Assembly: GCA_017528085.1 (NCBI GenBank) | Contig: JAFXPH010000011.1 | Span: 124,001 to 188,000 of the forward strand | DNA: 64,000 nucleotides | Direction: 5' to 3' | From: Clostridia bacterium | GTDB taxonomy: Bacteria; Bacillota; Clostridia; TANB77; CAG-508 | Shown here: positions 53,369 to 62,664 of the stretch, in pieces | Numbering within the stretch: position 1 is the first letter of the stretch | Layout: every line of letters begins with the position of its first letter | Program-made: the position numbers and the translations under genes | Notes under the pieces: generated by a model | The model's database searches: none | Told to the model about the DNA's origin: nothing | What the model saw: the letters and a program-made list of their open reading frames with translations, nothing else

Positions 53369-54412
53369 ATTTTAAAAGGAAAAAACATTAAATACTATAC
53401 CAAAGAATTACTTAGAGCAATCAAAGTCGTAGCTGTCGATTCAGCTATAGTTTTAACAGTCGTAGCAATCAAATATAGACCTGCATATGACGTCAGCTTA
53501 GCAGGAAAATATTTAGGAGTTGCAGAAGACAGAATAGTAATAGAACAAAAATTAGATGAATATTTAAAAGATACTTCAGATAACGTAGCTTATAGAGAAG
53601 CAAGCGCAATGCCTGAATTTGAATTCAAGCTAATCTCTAGAGCAAACAAAGCTGAAGAAGCAAGAATTATTAGTGATATTGAAGATACAATTATATCAAC
53701 ATATAGATATTATGCTATTACAATAGATGGCGAAACAAAAGGCGTAGTTAATTCTATTGAAACAGCAAATACAGTTATAGATGAAGTTAAATCAGACCTA
53801 TTAGAAGGTGTTGAACTTAATATTGGTATGGTAGAAATATTTACAACAGATAAAAATATCGAAAATATTGATGAGACAAAAAATGTTTTAAACGGCGTTA
53901 AGCTTGCTAAAACAGATGCATATAAAAAAGAACAAGAAGAAAAGAGAAAGGCTGCAGAAGAAGCTAAGAGAAAGAAAGCTGCTGCTAGACTTGCCCAAAC
54001 TACTACACCAGGTGCAGTAACAGGAAGTTTAAATGGTATGTCTATTAGTAGACCAGTTTCAGCTATTATGATTTCTTCCAGATTTGGAAGTAGCGGATCA
54101 AGAAGATCTGGTCATACAGGTTTAGACTTAGCTTGTAATACTGGAGCACCTATCACTCCAATCTCAGCAGGTACAGTTACATTCGCTGGATATAAGGGCT
54201 CATATGGTAACTTAATTATAATTGACCATGGTAATGGAGTTCAATCATATTATGCACACTGTAACTCAATTAATGTTGGAGTTGGACAATCTGTAAGTAC
54301 AGGAACTGTAATCGGTGGAGTTGGTTCTACTGGTAACTCAACAGGACCTCACTTACACTTAGAGATAAGGGTAAACGGAACTCCGATAAATCCGGAGGGA
54401 TATTTATATTAA
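53369..54412 (+). CDS. M23-family peptidoglycan endopeptidase, probable AUU start
   Basis: This protein of about 347 residues has an N-terminal TM anchor (about 17-36, AVDSAIVLTVVAIKY), a middle domain with YRYYAITIDGE, and a C-terminal M23 metallopeptidase domain (from about 225) with HTGLDLACNTGAP, QSYYAHCNSI and GPHLHLEIRV as the zinc ligands. The first in-frame ATG is 53609, but coding sequence clearly continues upstream to a TGA at 53360 with no ATG, GTG or TTG. AUU at 53369 lies 7 nt after a near-consensus AAGGATGTG and gives the familiar MLKGKNIKYYTKELLRAIKV opening. Either AUU is the start or a mutation has changed an ATG. The family cleaves peptide cross-links in the wall. Confidence 0.8.
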   Translation: MLKGKNIKYYTKELLRAIKVVAVDSAIVLTVVAIKYRPAYDVSLAGKYLGVAEDRIVIEQKLDEYLKDTSDNVAYREASAMPEFEFKLISRANKAEEARIISDIEDTIISTYRYYAITIDGETKGVVNSIETANTVIDEVKSDLLEGVELNIGMVEIFTTDKNIENIDETKNVLNGVKLAKTDAYKKEQEEKRKAAEEAKRKKAAARLAQTTTPGAVTGSLNGMSISRPVSAIMISSRFGSSGSRRSGHTGLDLACNTGAPITPISAGTVTFAGYKGSYGNLIIIDHGNGVQSYYAHCNSINVGVGQSVSTGTVIGGVGSTGNSTGPHLHLEIRVNGTPINPEGYLY

Positions 54413-54437
54413 TTCTAAATAAAATATTTATTTAACT

Positions 54438-54476
54438 AAAAAGAAACGTATAATTTTTTTATACGTTTCTTTTTTT
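54438..54476 (+). terminator. Terminator after the M23 gene
   Basis: AAAGAAACGTATAA / TTATACGTTTCTTT stem with T tail. Confidence 0.85.
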
Positions 54477-54554
54477 ACATTTCATAGAATTATATTGTAT
54501 TAAAATTGTTTTTTTATTATAATAATTTTGAGTTATTATAAATAGGAGACAATC

Positions 54555-56126
54555 ATGAAAAGGAAAGAGTCTTTTTTAATAAAAGGTGAAAATGAGTCTT
54601 TCGGAGTTGATTTGTCAAGAGTTGATATTGATTTCTTAAAAGAGGTTAGAGAGAATCAAGATGGCATTAGTAAAGGATTAGATGATATTGTTCATTTCTA
54701 TTCAATGTATGCTTTAGGAAGATTTTCTGAACGAATAGAAGCTAGCGACTTTTATCAAGATAAAAGAATAAAGAATGAAGCAACATCATTTATTTCTGAA
54801 CTAACAAATCTTGCTGACCAAACTGTAAAATCAGATGAAGCTGATACAGGAAGCATTGACAGTTTAAAAGAGAAAGTAAAAGATCTTAAAGTTTATGCTG
54901 AATATTTATATTTACTTCACTTTATTAAACCAGATGAAGAAATCAACAAGAAAACTGTTGAACAAGCTGTTGAAAGAAAAAGAGAATCTGAAAAATGTTT
55001 AAGTGAACTTTTGGAATCTGACGGATTTTTCTTAGGAGATCTTAATGGGCTTTCTTCAGGAGTATTGAATCATAAAAAATTTGATGATTACTTTGCTCAA
55101 AGAAAAAGACCTTCATTAAAGAAAAGATATACTAGATTTGTAGCTGAATATTCAATTGAAAAAATAAGCTACAACAGGGACCTTTTATTAACTTATGGAA
55201 AAATCAATAATTTAAAAGTTAAAGATATAGTAAGTGACTTTAGAAGATTTTTAATGCTTCATGATAATTTATTCCTATTAGATAACTTACAAGAAGTAGT
55301 AGATTTAGTATCTATTAAACAAGAATTTGAAAAAGAAAAAAGAGAATTAGAAGCTGAAGAAAAAGCATCTGAAGTAGTACCTAAAAAAGAAGAGCCTAAA
55401 GCTAAAGAAGAACCTAAAAAAGAGCCTGAAGATAAAAAACAAGAAGAACAAGAAGATGTTCATAAAATAGCAAAAAGAAAAGTAAGAGAACGTGTTTATT
55501 TAGCATACTTCTATTGGTTCTTTAAAGATGGTAAATCTATTAAAGATGTAGTAGATAAAGAAGAAATAAAAGAAATATTCTCAAGAATAAAAGAAATTCA
55601 AGATATTACTAAAAGAAAAATTATTATTGCTATGATGTCAGACGTATCTGAAGAAGAAGGTAGAAAACTTCTAGATGAATTTAAGGGCTTAGCTAAAGAG
55701 AACGGCTTATCAGAAGAGACTATCAATGGAATAGCAGTAGAAATTGGGAAAAAATATATAACTCAAGATAGAGAAATTGATTTAGTAAGAAACGATATAG
55801 ATATTTCTTATCAAGATAAAAGATTAAGAAATAATGTTAAAGGTATCAAAAAACAAGAAAGTAGCGACCCAACACTAATGAGATACGATTTGACAGGCGT
55901 TTCTGAAGAAAATCTAGATACTGAAAAAATGTATAAAGCTATAAGCAAAAATAGTAGACTTGTAAGCATCTATTTAGATAGAGAAGGCAGAAGAGCTTAC
56001 ATGGTATCTGATGCAAGATCTCCAAGATTTACGAGATTAATGCTTGAAAGAACTTTATCTGAAGATTACATTTTGATGCCTAATATGGAAAAAGCAGTAA
56101 AAGATATTCAAGAAGAGCAAAAATAA
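54555..56126 (+). CDS. Large cytoplasmic helical protein of unknown function
   Basis: I do not recognise this 523-residue protein. It is mainly alpha-helical, with a Lys/Glu/Pro-rich segment at about 265-300 (PKAKEEPKKEPEDK) joining two globular parts. The second part contains repeated KRKVRERVYLAYFYWFFKDG and KEIQDITKRKIIIAMM helices. No TM or signal peptide and no metal motif. The start follows AATAGGAGACAATC. It is a single-gene unit between two terminators. Confidence 0.6.
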   Translation: MKRKESFLIKGENESFGVDLSRVDIDFLKEVRENQDGISKGLDDIVHFYSMYALGRFSERIEASDFYQDKRIKNEATSFISELTNLADQTVKSDEADTGSIDSLKEKVKDLKVYAEYLYLLHFIKPDEEINKKTVEQAVERKRESEKCLSELLESDGFFLGDLNGLSSGVLNHKKFDDYFAQRKRPSLKKRYTRFVAEYSIEKISYNRDLLLTYGKINNLKVKDIVSDFRRFLMLHDNLFLLDNLQEVVDLVSIKQEFEKEKRELEAEEKASEVVPKKEEPKAKEEPKKEPEDKKQEEQEDVHKIAKRKVRERVYLAYFYWFFKDGKSIKDVVDKEEIKEIFSRIKEIQDITKRKIIIAMMSDVSEEEGRKLLDEFKGLAKENGLSEETINGIAVEIGKKYITQDREIDLVRNDIDISYQDKRLRNNVKGIKKQESSDPTLMRYDLTGVSEENLDTEKMYKAISKNSRLVSIYLDREGRRAYMVSDARSPRFTRLMLERTLSEDYILMPNMEKAVKDIQEEQK

Positions 56127-56166
56127 AAGCAATGATTTTTTTAAAAAAATGTCATTGCTTTTTTCT
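56126..56166 (+). terminator. Terminator after the 523-residue gene
   Basis: AAAAGCAATGA / TCATTGCTTTT stem with T run. Confidence 0.8.
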
Positions 56167-56299
56167 ATCAAACCCTTAGAATATATATCTTTTTTGTAAC
56201 AATTGGTGTAATATTTGTAACAAATATTGACTTTTAAATAGGTATATTATAAAAGATAGATAAGGAAATTAGTTAATAAAAAAGAGGAGTGACTAGGTT

Positions 56300-56581
56300 A
56301 TGGAAAACAAAAGCAAAAAAAGCTGGTTAACATCATTGATGTTATGTTGGTTTTTAGGATTTTTAGGAGTACATCGTTTATATGCTGGAAAAATCGGATC
56401 TGGATTTTTACAAGGCTATGGAACAGTTGTTGCAGCTTGTTTAACATATTTAAATATCTATGCAGGTATGGCAGCATTTGTTATTGTTGGAGCAACAGTA
56501 GTAAATGATTTTTCTTTAATACTATTAAAGAAATTCCAAGATTGCTATGGAAAAGATATAGCTGAAGATAGATTATATTAA
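56300..56581 (+). CDS. TM2-domain membrane protein
   Basis: This 93-residue protein has two TM helices (about 10-30 and 42-68) with the TM2 signature WFLGFLGVHRLYAGKIGSG. Related proteins occur in many bacteria as small sensors or scaffolds. A TTGACT (56227) with a weak -10 lies upstream. RBS AAAGAGGAGTGACT. Confidence 0.8.
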   Translation: MENKSKKSWLTSLMLCWFLGFLGVHRLYAGKIGSGFLQGYGTVVAACLTYLNIYAGMAAFVIVGATVVNDFSLILLKKFQDCYGKDIAEDRLY

Positions 56582-56595
56582 TAATGGTAAATAAT

Positions 56596-56632
56596 AGCAG
56601 GTTTGGAATAAACCTGCTTTTGTATTTTTTTT
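56596..56632 (+). terminator. Terminator after the TM2 gene
   Basis: AGCAGGTTT / AAACCTGCT stem with T tail. Confidence 0.8.
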
Positions 56633-56653
56633 AAAATGTATTGGAGGGTAAAA

Positions 56654-57298
56654 ATGGACACTAACGAAATTAAAGGCGAAGCAGATGAAATCAAAAATCA
56701 AACAAAAGACACAATTGATGAAGTAAAAGACACTATCAAATCTACAAATTTTAAAGAAGAAACAAAAGCAACAACAGGATTTGTAAAAGAAATATTATTA
56801 AATCCTTTTGAAGAAATTAGAAGAATCGCTACAGAAGAAAACAAAGCATTAGGAAAAGTTATTATAATAGTAATAGCACTAATAGCATTAAGTTTAATAG
56901 AAGGAATGTTATCATATCATAGCTCTGTAAAAGATGCATTTAAAGATGTTATAATGGCAGTTTTAAATCCAATCGTATTTATTGCAGCATATGGTGTACT
57001 AAGCTTTGTTCTTACAAAGAAAGAAGAAAGAAAAAGTTTAATTACAACACTTTCAACAGTTGTAATTACATATATACCAGGGGTTATTGGACTTGTATTT
57101 TCAATTGTTAATGATATAACAAAAAGCAAACTATATATAATCTTCGGAGTATGTATTACAGTTTGTACAATTGCAAAATACTTATTTAGATTCTTTGCTA
57201 TTAAATACTTAAATAATTCAGAAGATGACAATGAAACATTTAGAAAATTCTTAGTTATAGAAGCAATTACAGCTTTTGTAGTAAGATTGATATTTTAA
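56654..57298 (+). CDS. Yip1-like polytopic membrane protein
   Basis: This 214-residue protein has a soluble, Lys/Asp/Glu-rich N-terminus (about 1-60, KDTIDEVKDTIKS) and five TM helices from about 70. The helix spacing and the LNPFEEIRRIATEENKALG segment before TM1 resemble bacterial Yip1-family proteins. Start at 56654 after TTGGAGG; the upstream ATG at 56636 precedes that site. Confidence 0.7.
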   Translation: MDTNEIKGEADEIKNQTKDTIDEVKDTIKSTNFKEETKATTGFVKEILLNPFEEIRRIATEENKALGKVIIIVIALIALSLIEGMLSYHSSVKDAFKDVIMAVLNPIVFIAAYGVLSFVLTKKEERKSLITTLSTVVITYIPGVIGLVFSIVNDITKSKLYIIFGVCITVCTIAKYLFRFFAIKYLNNSEDDNETFRKFLVIEAITAFVVRLIF

Positions 57299-57339
57299 TT
57301 AGTAATATTTGTACTTTATTTAAATATTAAGTTGAACTT

Positions 57340-57366
57340 GGAAGTTAGTAAAATAACTTCCTTTTT
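57340..57366 (+). terminator. Terminator after the Yip1-like gene
   Basis: GGAAGTTAG / ATAACTTCC stem with T5. Confidence 0.75.
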
Positions 57367-57441
57367 CATTTTATTTCAATAAAGCGTTCATAATTTAGAC
57401 ATAATCAAATTATATATTTATGCTATGAAAGGAAGATACAA

Positions 57442-58191
57442 ATGGAAGTTTTAAAAAGAGCACAAAAGAAAGCAATAGTTAAATATGTAGATGAAGAAGT
57501 TGTTTTGCCAGAAGAAATATCAAGAGAAGTTTATGATAATTTTAAATTATATGAAAATAAGTTCACTGATGGAACAATATATTCTATAAAAGATTATACT
57601 GAAGATAAAGATTCTATTAAAATTAATGTAATTAAAGACAAATATTCTCATTTTTTATATACAAAATATAAAAGACCTAATCTAGAATATAGATGTGAAA
57701 ACACATGGAGTGGTGCGATTATTGAAACTAAGGATAATAAATTTATCTTTGGAAAACAATCACACATGTCAGAAAAAGATGGTATGATAACAATAACAGC
57801 AGGATCTACAGATTTATCAGATATAATTGGCGAAAATGTAAATTATGAAAAGACATTTGTAAGAGAGATGTATGAAGAGTTTGGGATTGATGCTAACAAT
57901 AAAGATGTAGTTGACAACTATTACTTAAAATACTTTAAGATACCATGTGAAAATGAAGAATGGTCATTTGGATTTATTTATAAAGTTAAACTAAATATCA
58001 CATTTGACGAGTTCTATGAGATGTTTCATAAGTACAAAAAATACTTAGAAGAAAACAAATTAGAAGTTGAGTTTGATGAGGTATATGGCATTTATAAAAA
58101 TAGAGAATATATTTTAGACTACGAAAAAACAGAAGGAATAAAGCTAATTCCGTTTTATGAAGAATTATTATTAAAAGAACTAGAAAATTAA
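57442..58191 (+). CDS. Nudix-fold protein with partial Nudix box
   Basis: This 249-residue protein has a Nudix core near 125-150: GSTDLSDIIGE, then VREMYEEFGID, matching the REUxEExGU half of the box, with a less clear 5' half. An N-terminal domain of about 90 residues precedes it. The segment ENEEWSFGFIYKVKLN follows. The substrate is unknown and activity is uncertain. The start follows AAAGGAAGATACAA. Confidence 0.7.
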   Translation: MEVLKRAQKKAIVKYVDEEVVLPEEISREVYDNFKLYENKFTDGTIYSIKDYTEDKDSIKINVIKDKYSHFLYTKYKRPNLEYRCENTWSGAIIETKDNKFIFGKQSHMSEKDGMITITAGSTDLSDIIGENVNYEKTFVREMYEEFGIDANNKDVVDNYYLKYFKIPCENEEWSFGFIYKVKLNITFDEFYEMFHKYKKYLEENKLEVEFDEVYGIYKNREYILDYEKTEGIKLIPFYEELLLKELEN

Positions 58192-58219
58192 AGGATGACT
58201 TAAAAAGTCATCCTTTTAA
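58191..58219 (+). terminator. Terminator after the Nudix-fold gene
   Basis: AAAGGATGACTT / AAGTCATCCTTT stem with T tail. Confidence 0.85.
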
Positions 58220-58253
58220 ATTTCGCTTTTGTTTAATTTATAGGCATTTTACC

Positions 58254-58282
58254 TTGTTTTTTTCGCCATTTAGTTATATAAT
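58254..58282 (+). promoter_or_regulatory. Promoter of the gatC operon
   Basis: TTGTTT, 17 bp, TATAAT (58277-58282). Confidence 0.6.
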
Positions 58283-58309
58283 ACACCTATTATGAAAGGA
58301 GAGATAATT

Positions 58310-58603
58310 ATGGCAGAAAAGGTTAGTAAAGAAGAAGTTATGCATATAGCTAAACTTGCTTGTCTAAATTTATCTGAGGATGAACTTTCAAGATATACAA
58401 AGGATATGCAGGAAATGCTTGAATTTGCAGATACTATTAATAATCTTGACACAGAGAATGTTAATGAAACATTAGGTTCAATTTCTAAATCAAATGCATT
58501 TAGAAAAGACGAGGTAGTAGATTTCCCAAATAAGGATTTATTACTTAAAAATGCTCCAAGTCAAGAGGATGGAATGTTTCATATTCCAAAGGTTATTAAT
58601 TAG
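58310..58603 (+). CDS. gatC: Aspartyl/glutamyl-tRNA amidotransferase subunit C
   Basis: This 97-residue subunit stabilises GatA/GatB and helps convert Glu-tRNA(Gln) or Asp-tRNA(Asn). The conserved HIAKLACLNLSEDEL and the LAM-like ALNNLDTENV segments are present, and the C-terminal ENAPSQEDGMFHIPKVI-like end (here LLKNAPSQEDGMFHIPKVI) is typical. Start ATG 58310 (MAEKVSKEE) after AAAGGAGAG. Confidence 0.93.
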   Translation: MAEKVSKEEVMHIAKLACLNLSEDELSRYTKDMQEMLEFADTINNLDTENVNETLGSISKSNAFRKDEVVDFPNKDLLLKNAPSQEDGMFHIPKVIN

Positions 58604-58612
58604 GAGTTTTAA

Positions 58613-59206
58613 ATGATTTTAGGAATAGATATTGACGATACAATTTCAAATACATGTGAATTATTAGTAGAATATGGTAAAGAATTTACAAAGAATTGTT
58701 TAAATAGAGATAAGACTATAGAGTTTAATGGAAATCTTTCAAATCATTTTTATTTAGAGCAACTATTTGGATGGAATGATGAAGAAACAGGAGAATTTTT
58801 CAAAAAATACTATAAAAGATTTGTTGAAAATGTTAATCCTAAACCTGATGCTATAGAAACTATCAACAAACTTCATGATGAAGGCCATAAGATAGTTTTA
58901 ATAACATCAAGAGATAACTTCGCAGATGTAAATGCAAAGGTTGAAACTGAAAAATGGTTAAAAAAACAAGGTCTAAAATATGATGAACTAATTACAGATG
59001 TTTCTAGTAAATATCAAACTTGTTTAAAGTATAATGTTGAGCTATTTATTGATGATAGCTACACTAATTGTATGGAAATGTCATCAAATGGAATAAAAAC
59101 ACTTATGGTTGATGCAAAATACAATTATAATTTAAATAATGAAAAGATTAGAAGAGTTTATTCTTGGCCAGAGATATATTCTATAATAAATTCAGAAAGG
59201 AAATAG
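58613..59206 (+). CDS. HAD-family 5'-nucleotidase-like protein
   Basis: This 197-residue HAD phosphatase has motif [10 protein letters not shown] (residues 5-13, nucleophile Asp5), motif II in VLITSRDN (about 98) and motif III/IV in [10 protein letters not shown] (about 143). The layout resembles the pyrimidine 5'(3')-deoxyribonucleotidase (NT5C) family. It is inserted between gatC and gatA, 9 nt after gatC and 2 nt before gatA, so it is cotranscribed with the amidotransferase genes. The reason for this is unknown. Confidence 0.85.
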   Translation: MILGIDIDDTISNTCELLVEYGKEFTKNCLNRDKTIEFNGNLSNHFYLEQLFGWNDEETGEFFKKYYKRFVENVNPKPDAIETINKLHDEGHKIVLITSRDNFADVNAKVETEKWLKKQGLKYDELITDVSSKYQTCLKYNVELFIDDSYTNCMEMSSNGIKTLMVDAKYNYNLNNEKIRRVYSWPEIYSIINSERK

Positions 59207-59208
59207 AT

Positions 59209-60678
59209 ATGGAACTATATGAACTTACAGTTCATGAGCTTGCTGATAAACTAGAAGCTGGAGAAGTAACAGCTACTGAAATAACAAAAAGCTATTTCGA
59301 TAGAATAAAAGAAAAAGATCCAGAAGTTAGAGCTTATGTGACTTTATTAGAAGAAGATGCTTTGAAAAAAGCAAAAGAAGTAGATGAAAAAAGAATAAAC
59401 GGTGAAAAAGTTTCTAAATATGCCGGTATTCCAATTGGTATAAAAGATAACTTATGTATTACAGGAACAAAAACAACTTGTAGCTCAAAAATGCTAGAGA
59501 ACTTTATTGCTCCTTACAATGCAACTGTTATAGAAAAATTAAATGATGAAGATGCTGTTTATTTAGGAAAATTAAATATGGATGAATTTGCTATGGGAAG
59601 TTCAACAGAAAACTCAGCATTATTTAAGACTCATAATCCATGGGATTTAGAAAGAGTACCAGGAGGATCTTCTGGTGGTAGTGCTGCAGCAGTTGCTGCT
59701 GATATGGCTCCATGGGCACTAGGTAGTGATACTGGTGGATCAATTCGTCAACCATCATCACTTTGTGGTGTTGTAGGACTAAAACCAACATATGGTTTAG
59801 TATCTAGATATGGCCTAGTAGCATTTGCATCATCTTTAGATCAAATAGGACCAATAACAAAAGACATTACTGATGCTGCAATTTTACTAAATATAATTTC
59901 AGGACATGATGAACATGATTCAACATCACTTGATATTGAGAAAAAAGATTATACAAAAGCATTAGTAAATGATGTTAAAGGTATGAGAATTGGTATTCCA
60001 AAAGAATATATCGCAGATGGAATAAATGAAGAAGTTAAGAACGCAGTTCTAGAAGCTGCTGAAAAATATAAAGAATTAGGAGCAACTGTTGAAGAGTGCT
60101 CATTAGATGTTGGAAAATATGCAACAGCAGTTTACTACATTATAGCTGATGCTGAAGCAAGTTCTAACTTAGGAAGATTTGATGGAATAAGATATGGTTA
60201 TAGAACAGAAAACTTCTCAAACTTAAGAGATATTTATAGAAACTCAAGAAGTGAAGGTTTCGGACCAGAAGTAAAAAGAAGAATTCTTCTTGGAACTTAT
60301 GTATTATCTTCAGGATATTATGATGCATATTATAAAAAAGCTCAAAAAGTTAGAACATTAATTACTAATGCATATAATGAATTGTTTGAAAAATATGATG
60401 TATTATTAACACCAACATCACCAACTACAGCATTTAAGATTGGTGAAAAAGTTGATAATCCTTTAGAAATGTACTTAGCAGATATTTGTACAGTACCTGT
60501 AAATATTGCAGGACTTCCTGGAATGAACATTCCATACAAGTTAGATTCTAAAGGCCTTCCAATTGGTGTTCAATTAGTTGCAAAACAATTTGATGAAGAA
60601 AAATTATTAAGAATTGGTTATACATTAGAACAAAATACAAACTTTAGAGATAATAAACCAACATTTAGAAAAGGATAG
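59209..60678 (+). CDS. gatA: Aspartyl/glutamyl-tRNA amidotransferase subunit A
   Basis: This 489-residue amidase provides ammonia from glutamine. The Ser-cisSer-Lys triad is visible as a Lys in [11 protein letters not shown] (about 79) and two serines in [15 protein letters not shown] (about 155) and [14 protein letters not shown] (about 178). Start ATG 59209 follows AGAAAGGAAATAG; the frame can be extended to 59164 but only into the preceding gene. Confidence 0.95.
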   Translation: MELYELTVHELADKLEAGEVTATEITKSYFDRIKEKDPEVRAYVTLLEEDALKKAKEVDEKRINGEKVSKYAGIPIGIKDNLCITGTKTTCSSKMLENFIAPYNATVIEKLNDEDAVYLGKLNMDEFAMGSSTENSALFKTHNPWDLERVPGGSSGGSAAAVAADMAPWALGSDTGGSIRQPSSLCGVVGLKPTYGLVSRYGLVAFASSLDQIGPITKDITDAAILLNIISGHDEHDSTSLDIEKKDYTKALVNDVKGMRIGIPKEYIADGINEEVKNAVLEAAEKYKELGATVEECSLDVGKYATAVYYIIADAEASSNLGRFDGIRYGYRTENFSNLRDIYRNSRSEGFGPEVKRRILLGTYVLSSGYYDAYYKKAQKVRTLITNAYNELFEKYDVLLTPTSPTTAFKIGEKVDNPLEMYLADICTVPVNIAGLPGMNIPYKLDSKGLPIGVQLVAKQFDEEKLLRIGYTLEQNTNFRDNKPTFRKG

Positions 60679-60689
60679 GAGGGAAGACT

Positions 60690-62138
60690 ATGTTAAGAGA
60701 TGATTATGAAATGGTAATTGGACTTGAAGTTCACTGTGAATTATCTACAAAAACTAAAATTTTCTGCTCTTGTTCAACTGAATTTGGTGGTGAACCTAAT
60801 ACTCATTGCTGCCCAGTTTGTATGGGTATGCCAGGAGCACTTCCTGTATTAAATGAGAAGGTTGTTGAATATGCAGTTAAAGCTGGTCTTGCTACAAATT
60901 GTAGTATAGAAGAAAATAGTAAGAACGATAGAAAGAATTACTTCTATCCAGATACTCCAAAAGCTTATCAGATATCTCAATTTGATAAACCACTTTGCTA
61001 CGATGGATATGTAAATATCGAAACAGAGGATGGAGAAAAAACTATAAGAATTGAAAGAATTCATATAGAAGATGATGCTGGAAAATTAAATCACGATGAA
61101 TATGGTAGAGGAAGCTTTGTTGATTTAAACAGAGCAGGTGTTCCGCTTATAGAGGTTGTTTCTAAACCAGATATGAGAAGTGCTGAAGAAGCTGAAAAAT
61201 ATATGAGAAAATTAAAATCAATTTTTGAATATATTGAAGTTTCAGACTGTAAAATGGAACAAGGTTCTTTAAGAGCTGACGTTAACGTTTCTGTAAGAAA
61301 GAAAGGAACTGAAAAGTTCGGAACTAGAACAGAGATGAAAAACATGAGCTCATTTAGAAGTATTGTAAGAGCTATTAACTATGAAGCAGAAAGACAAGTA
61401 GATGTTATAGAAAATGGTGGAGTTGTTGAACAAGAAACTCTAAGATGGGATGATATTTCAGGAAAGACATTCTCAATGAGAGACAAAGAAAATGCAGATG
61501 ACTATAGATACTTCCCAGAACCAGACTTAGTAGCAATTAAACTATCTAAGGAATATGTAGAGAATATAAGAAAAACTTTACCAGAATTACCTGAAAGTAG
61601 AAGAAAAAGATATCTTGCAGATTATGAATTATCAGAAAAAGCTGCAAACTTTGTTACTTCTTCAAAATACTATTCAAATATTTTTGAAGAAGCAATTAAG
61701 GTTTGCAACAATCCAAAAACTGTAAGCAATATGCTTATGAGTGATATAGCAAGAATTCTAAATGAAAGAGAAGAAGAACCAGATGAAATAAAATTTTCTG
61801 GTAAACAATTAGGTGAGCTTGTTTCACTAATAGATAAAGGAACAATAAGTTCAGCAATAGCTAAAAAAGTATTAGAGGAAATGTTTGTTGAAGATGAAGT
61901 TAAAGATCCAGAAGTAATCGTTAAAGAAAAAGGTTGGATCCAAATATCTGATGAAGGAGCTATTAAAGAAATAGTAGTTAAAATCGTAGATGCCAACCCA
62001 CAATCTGTTATAGATTATAAAGGTGGTAAAGATAAGGCATTAGGTTTCTTAGTAGGACAAGCTATGAAGGAAACAAAAGGTCAAGCAAATCCACAAATAC
62101 TTAATAAATTGTTTATTGAAGAAATCAATAAAAGATAA
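60690..62138 (+). CDS. gatB: Aspartyl/glutamyl-tRNA amidotransferase subunit B
   Basis: This 482-residue kinase-like subunit activates Glu-tRNA for amidation. The N-terminal GLEVHCELSTKTKIFC and the zinc cysteines CSCSTEFG and CCPVCMG are present, as are DLNRAGVPLIEVVSKPDM and the C-terminal YqeY-like domain. The start follows AGGAGGGAAGACT. It is the last gene of gatC-nucleotidase-gatA-gatB. Confidence 0.96.
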   Translation: MLRDDYEMVIGLEVHCELSTKTKIFCSCSTEFGGEPNTHCCPVCMGMPGALPVLNEKVVEYAVKAGLATNCSIEENSKNDRKNYFYPDTPKAYQISQFDKPLCYDGYVNIETEDGEKTIRIERIHIEDDAGKLNHDEYGRGSFVDLNRAGVPLIEVVSKPDMRSAEEAEKYMRKLKSIFEYIEVSDCKMEQGSLRADVNVSVRKKGTEKFGTRTEMKNMSSFRSIVRAINYEAERQVDVIENGGVVEQETLRWDDISGKTFSMRDKENADDYRYFPEPDLVAIKLSKEYVENIRKTLPELPESRRKRYLADYELSEKAANFVTSSKYYSNIFEEAIKVCNNPKTVSNMLMSDIARILNEREEEPDEIKFSGKQLGELVSLIDKGTISSAIAKKVLEEMFVEDEVKDPEVIVKEKGWIQISDEGAIKEIVVKIVDANPQSVIDYKGGKDKALGFLVGQAMKETKGQANPQILNKLFIEEINKR

Positions 62139-62151
62139 TATTTAAATAAAA

Positions 62152-62180
62152 AAAGATTCAGTGAAAACTGAGTCTTTTTT
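62152..62180 (+). terminator. Terminator of the gat operon
   Basis: AAGATTCAGT / ACTGAGTCTT stem with T6. Confidence 0.85.
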
Positions 62181-62181
62181 G

Positions 62182-62210
62182 TTGTATTTTATGTAAAGTT
62201 GTGCTATAAT
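62182..62210 (+). promoter_or_regulatory. Promoter of the 62325 cassette
   Basis: TTGTAT, 17 bp, TG-extended TATAAT (62205-62210). Confidence 0.75.
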
Positions 62211-62241
62211 ATTGGCTACCGGTTGGTTAGAAAGGAATAGT

Positions 62242-62328
62242 ATGACTAGACTTCCAAAAACAACCACCAATCTTCATAGGAATGGCAAAACAATGTTTCA
62301 CAGGTATTGTATAAGGAGGGCGATATGA
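62242..62328 (+). CDS. Upstream reading frame coupled to the 62325 gene
   Basis: A 28-codon frame beginning MTRLPKTTTNLHRNG follows AGAAAGGA. Its TGA overlaps the next ATG (ATGA), and the ribosome site of the next gene (AAGGAGGG) lies within it. The product is very basic (many Arg/Lys/His). It is a plausible coupled leader but could be chance. Confidence 0.45.
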   Translation: MTRLPKTTTNLHRNGKTMFHRYCIRRAI

Positions 62329-62561
62329 ACTCTATCATTTATTTGTGCCTCGTGGTATCATTGATTGCTAATGTAGCTTTACTCGTCGCTGTTATCTGCT
62401 GCCTTGTCCATATTTCTGGTATGCACAAAGATATGGACGATCTTTATGACGAAAAAGAAAGAGACCACAAGGAAAGTCAAAAGATCATTAGAGAGATTAA
62501 GGACGGATACGAAAAAATTCTCGACGACTACAGAAACGGGAATACAGGCGATAAGATGTAA
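62325..62561 (+). CDS. Single-TM small protein in a GC-rich cassette
   Basis: This 78-residue protein has one TM helix (about 5-27) followed by a highly charged cytoplasmic helix (DMDDLYDEKERDHKESQK) of about 50 residues. It has its own promoter and terminator and is GC-richer than gatB and rpsT. No family is recognised; it could be a membrane-tethered coiled coil or a holin-like protein. Confidence 0.65.
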   Translation: MNSIIYLCLVVSLIANVALLVAVICCLVHISGMHKDMDDLYDEKERDHKESQKIIREIKDGYEKILDDYRNGNTGDKM

Positions 62562-62664
62562 AGCAGATTTCTCTGATAGCGATAAAATAACGTTTCTTTC
62601 ATATTTCGGATGAAATTTTGTTAGAAGAAACATGTATTGCTATTACTATGAGCTAAGATTGGGG

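Noticed and set aside
56227-56253. Promoter of the TM2 gene
   Set aside because: TTGACT is good, but the best -10 (TATAAA) gives only a 15-bp spacer, so it is not listed as a feature.
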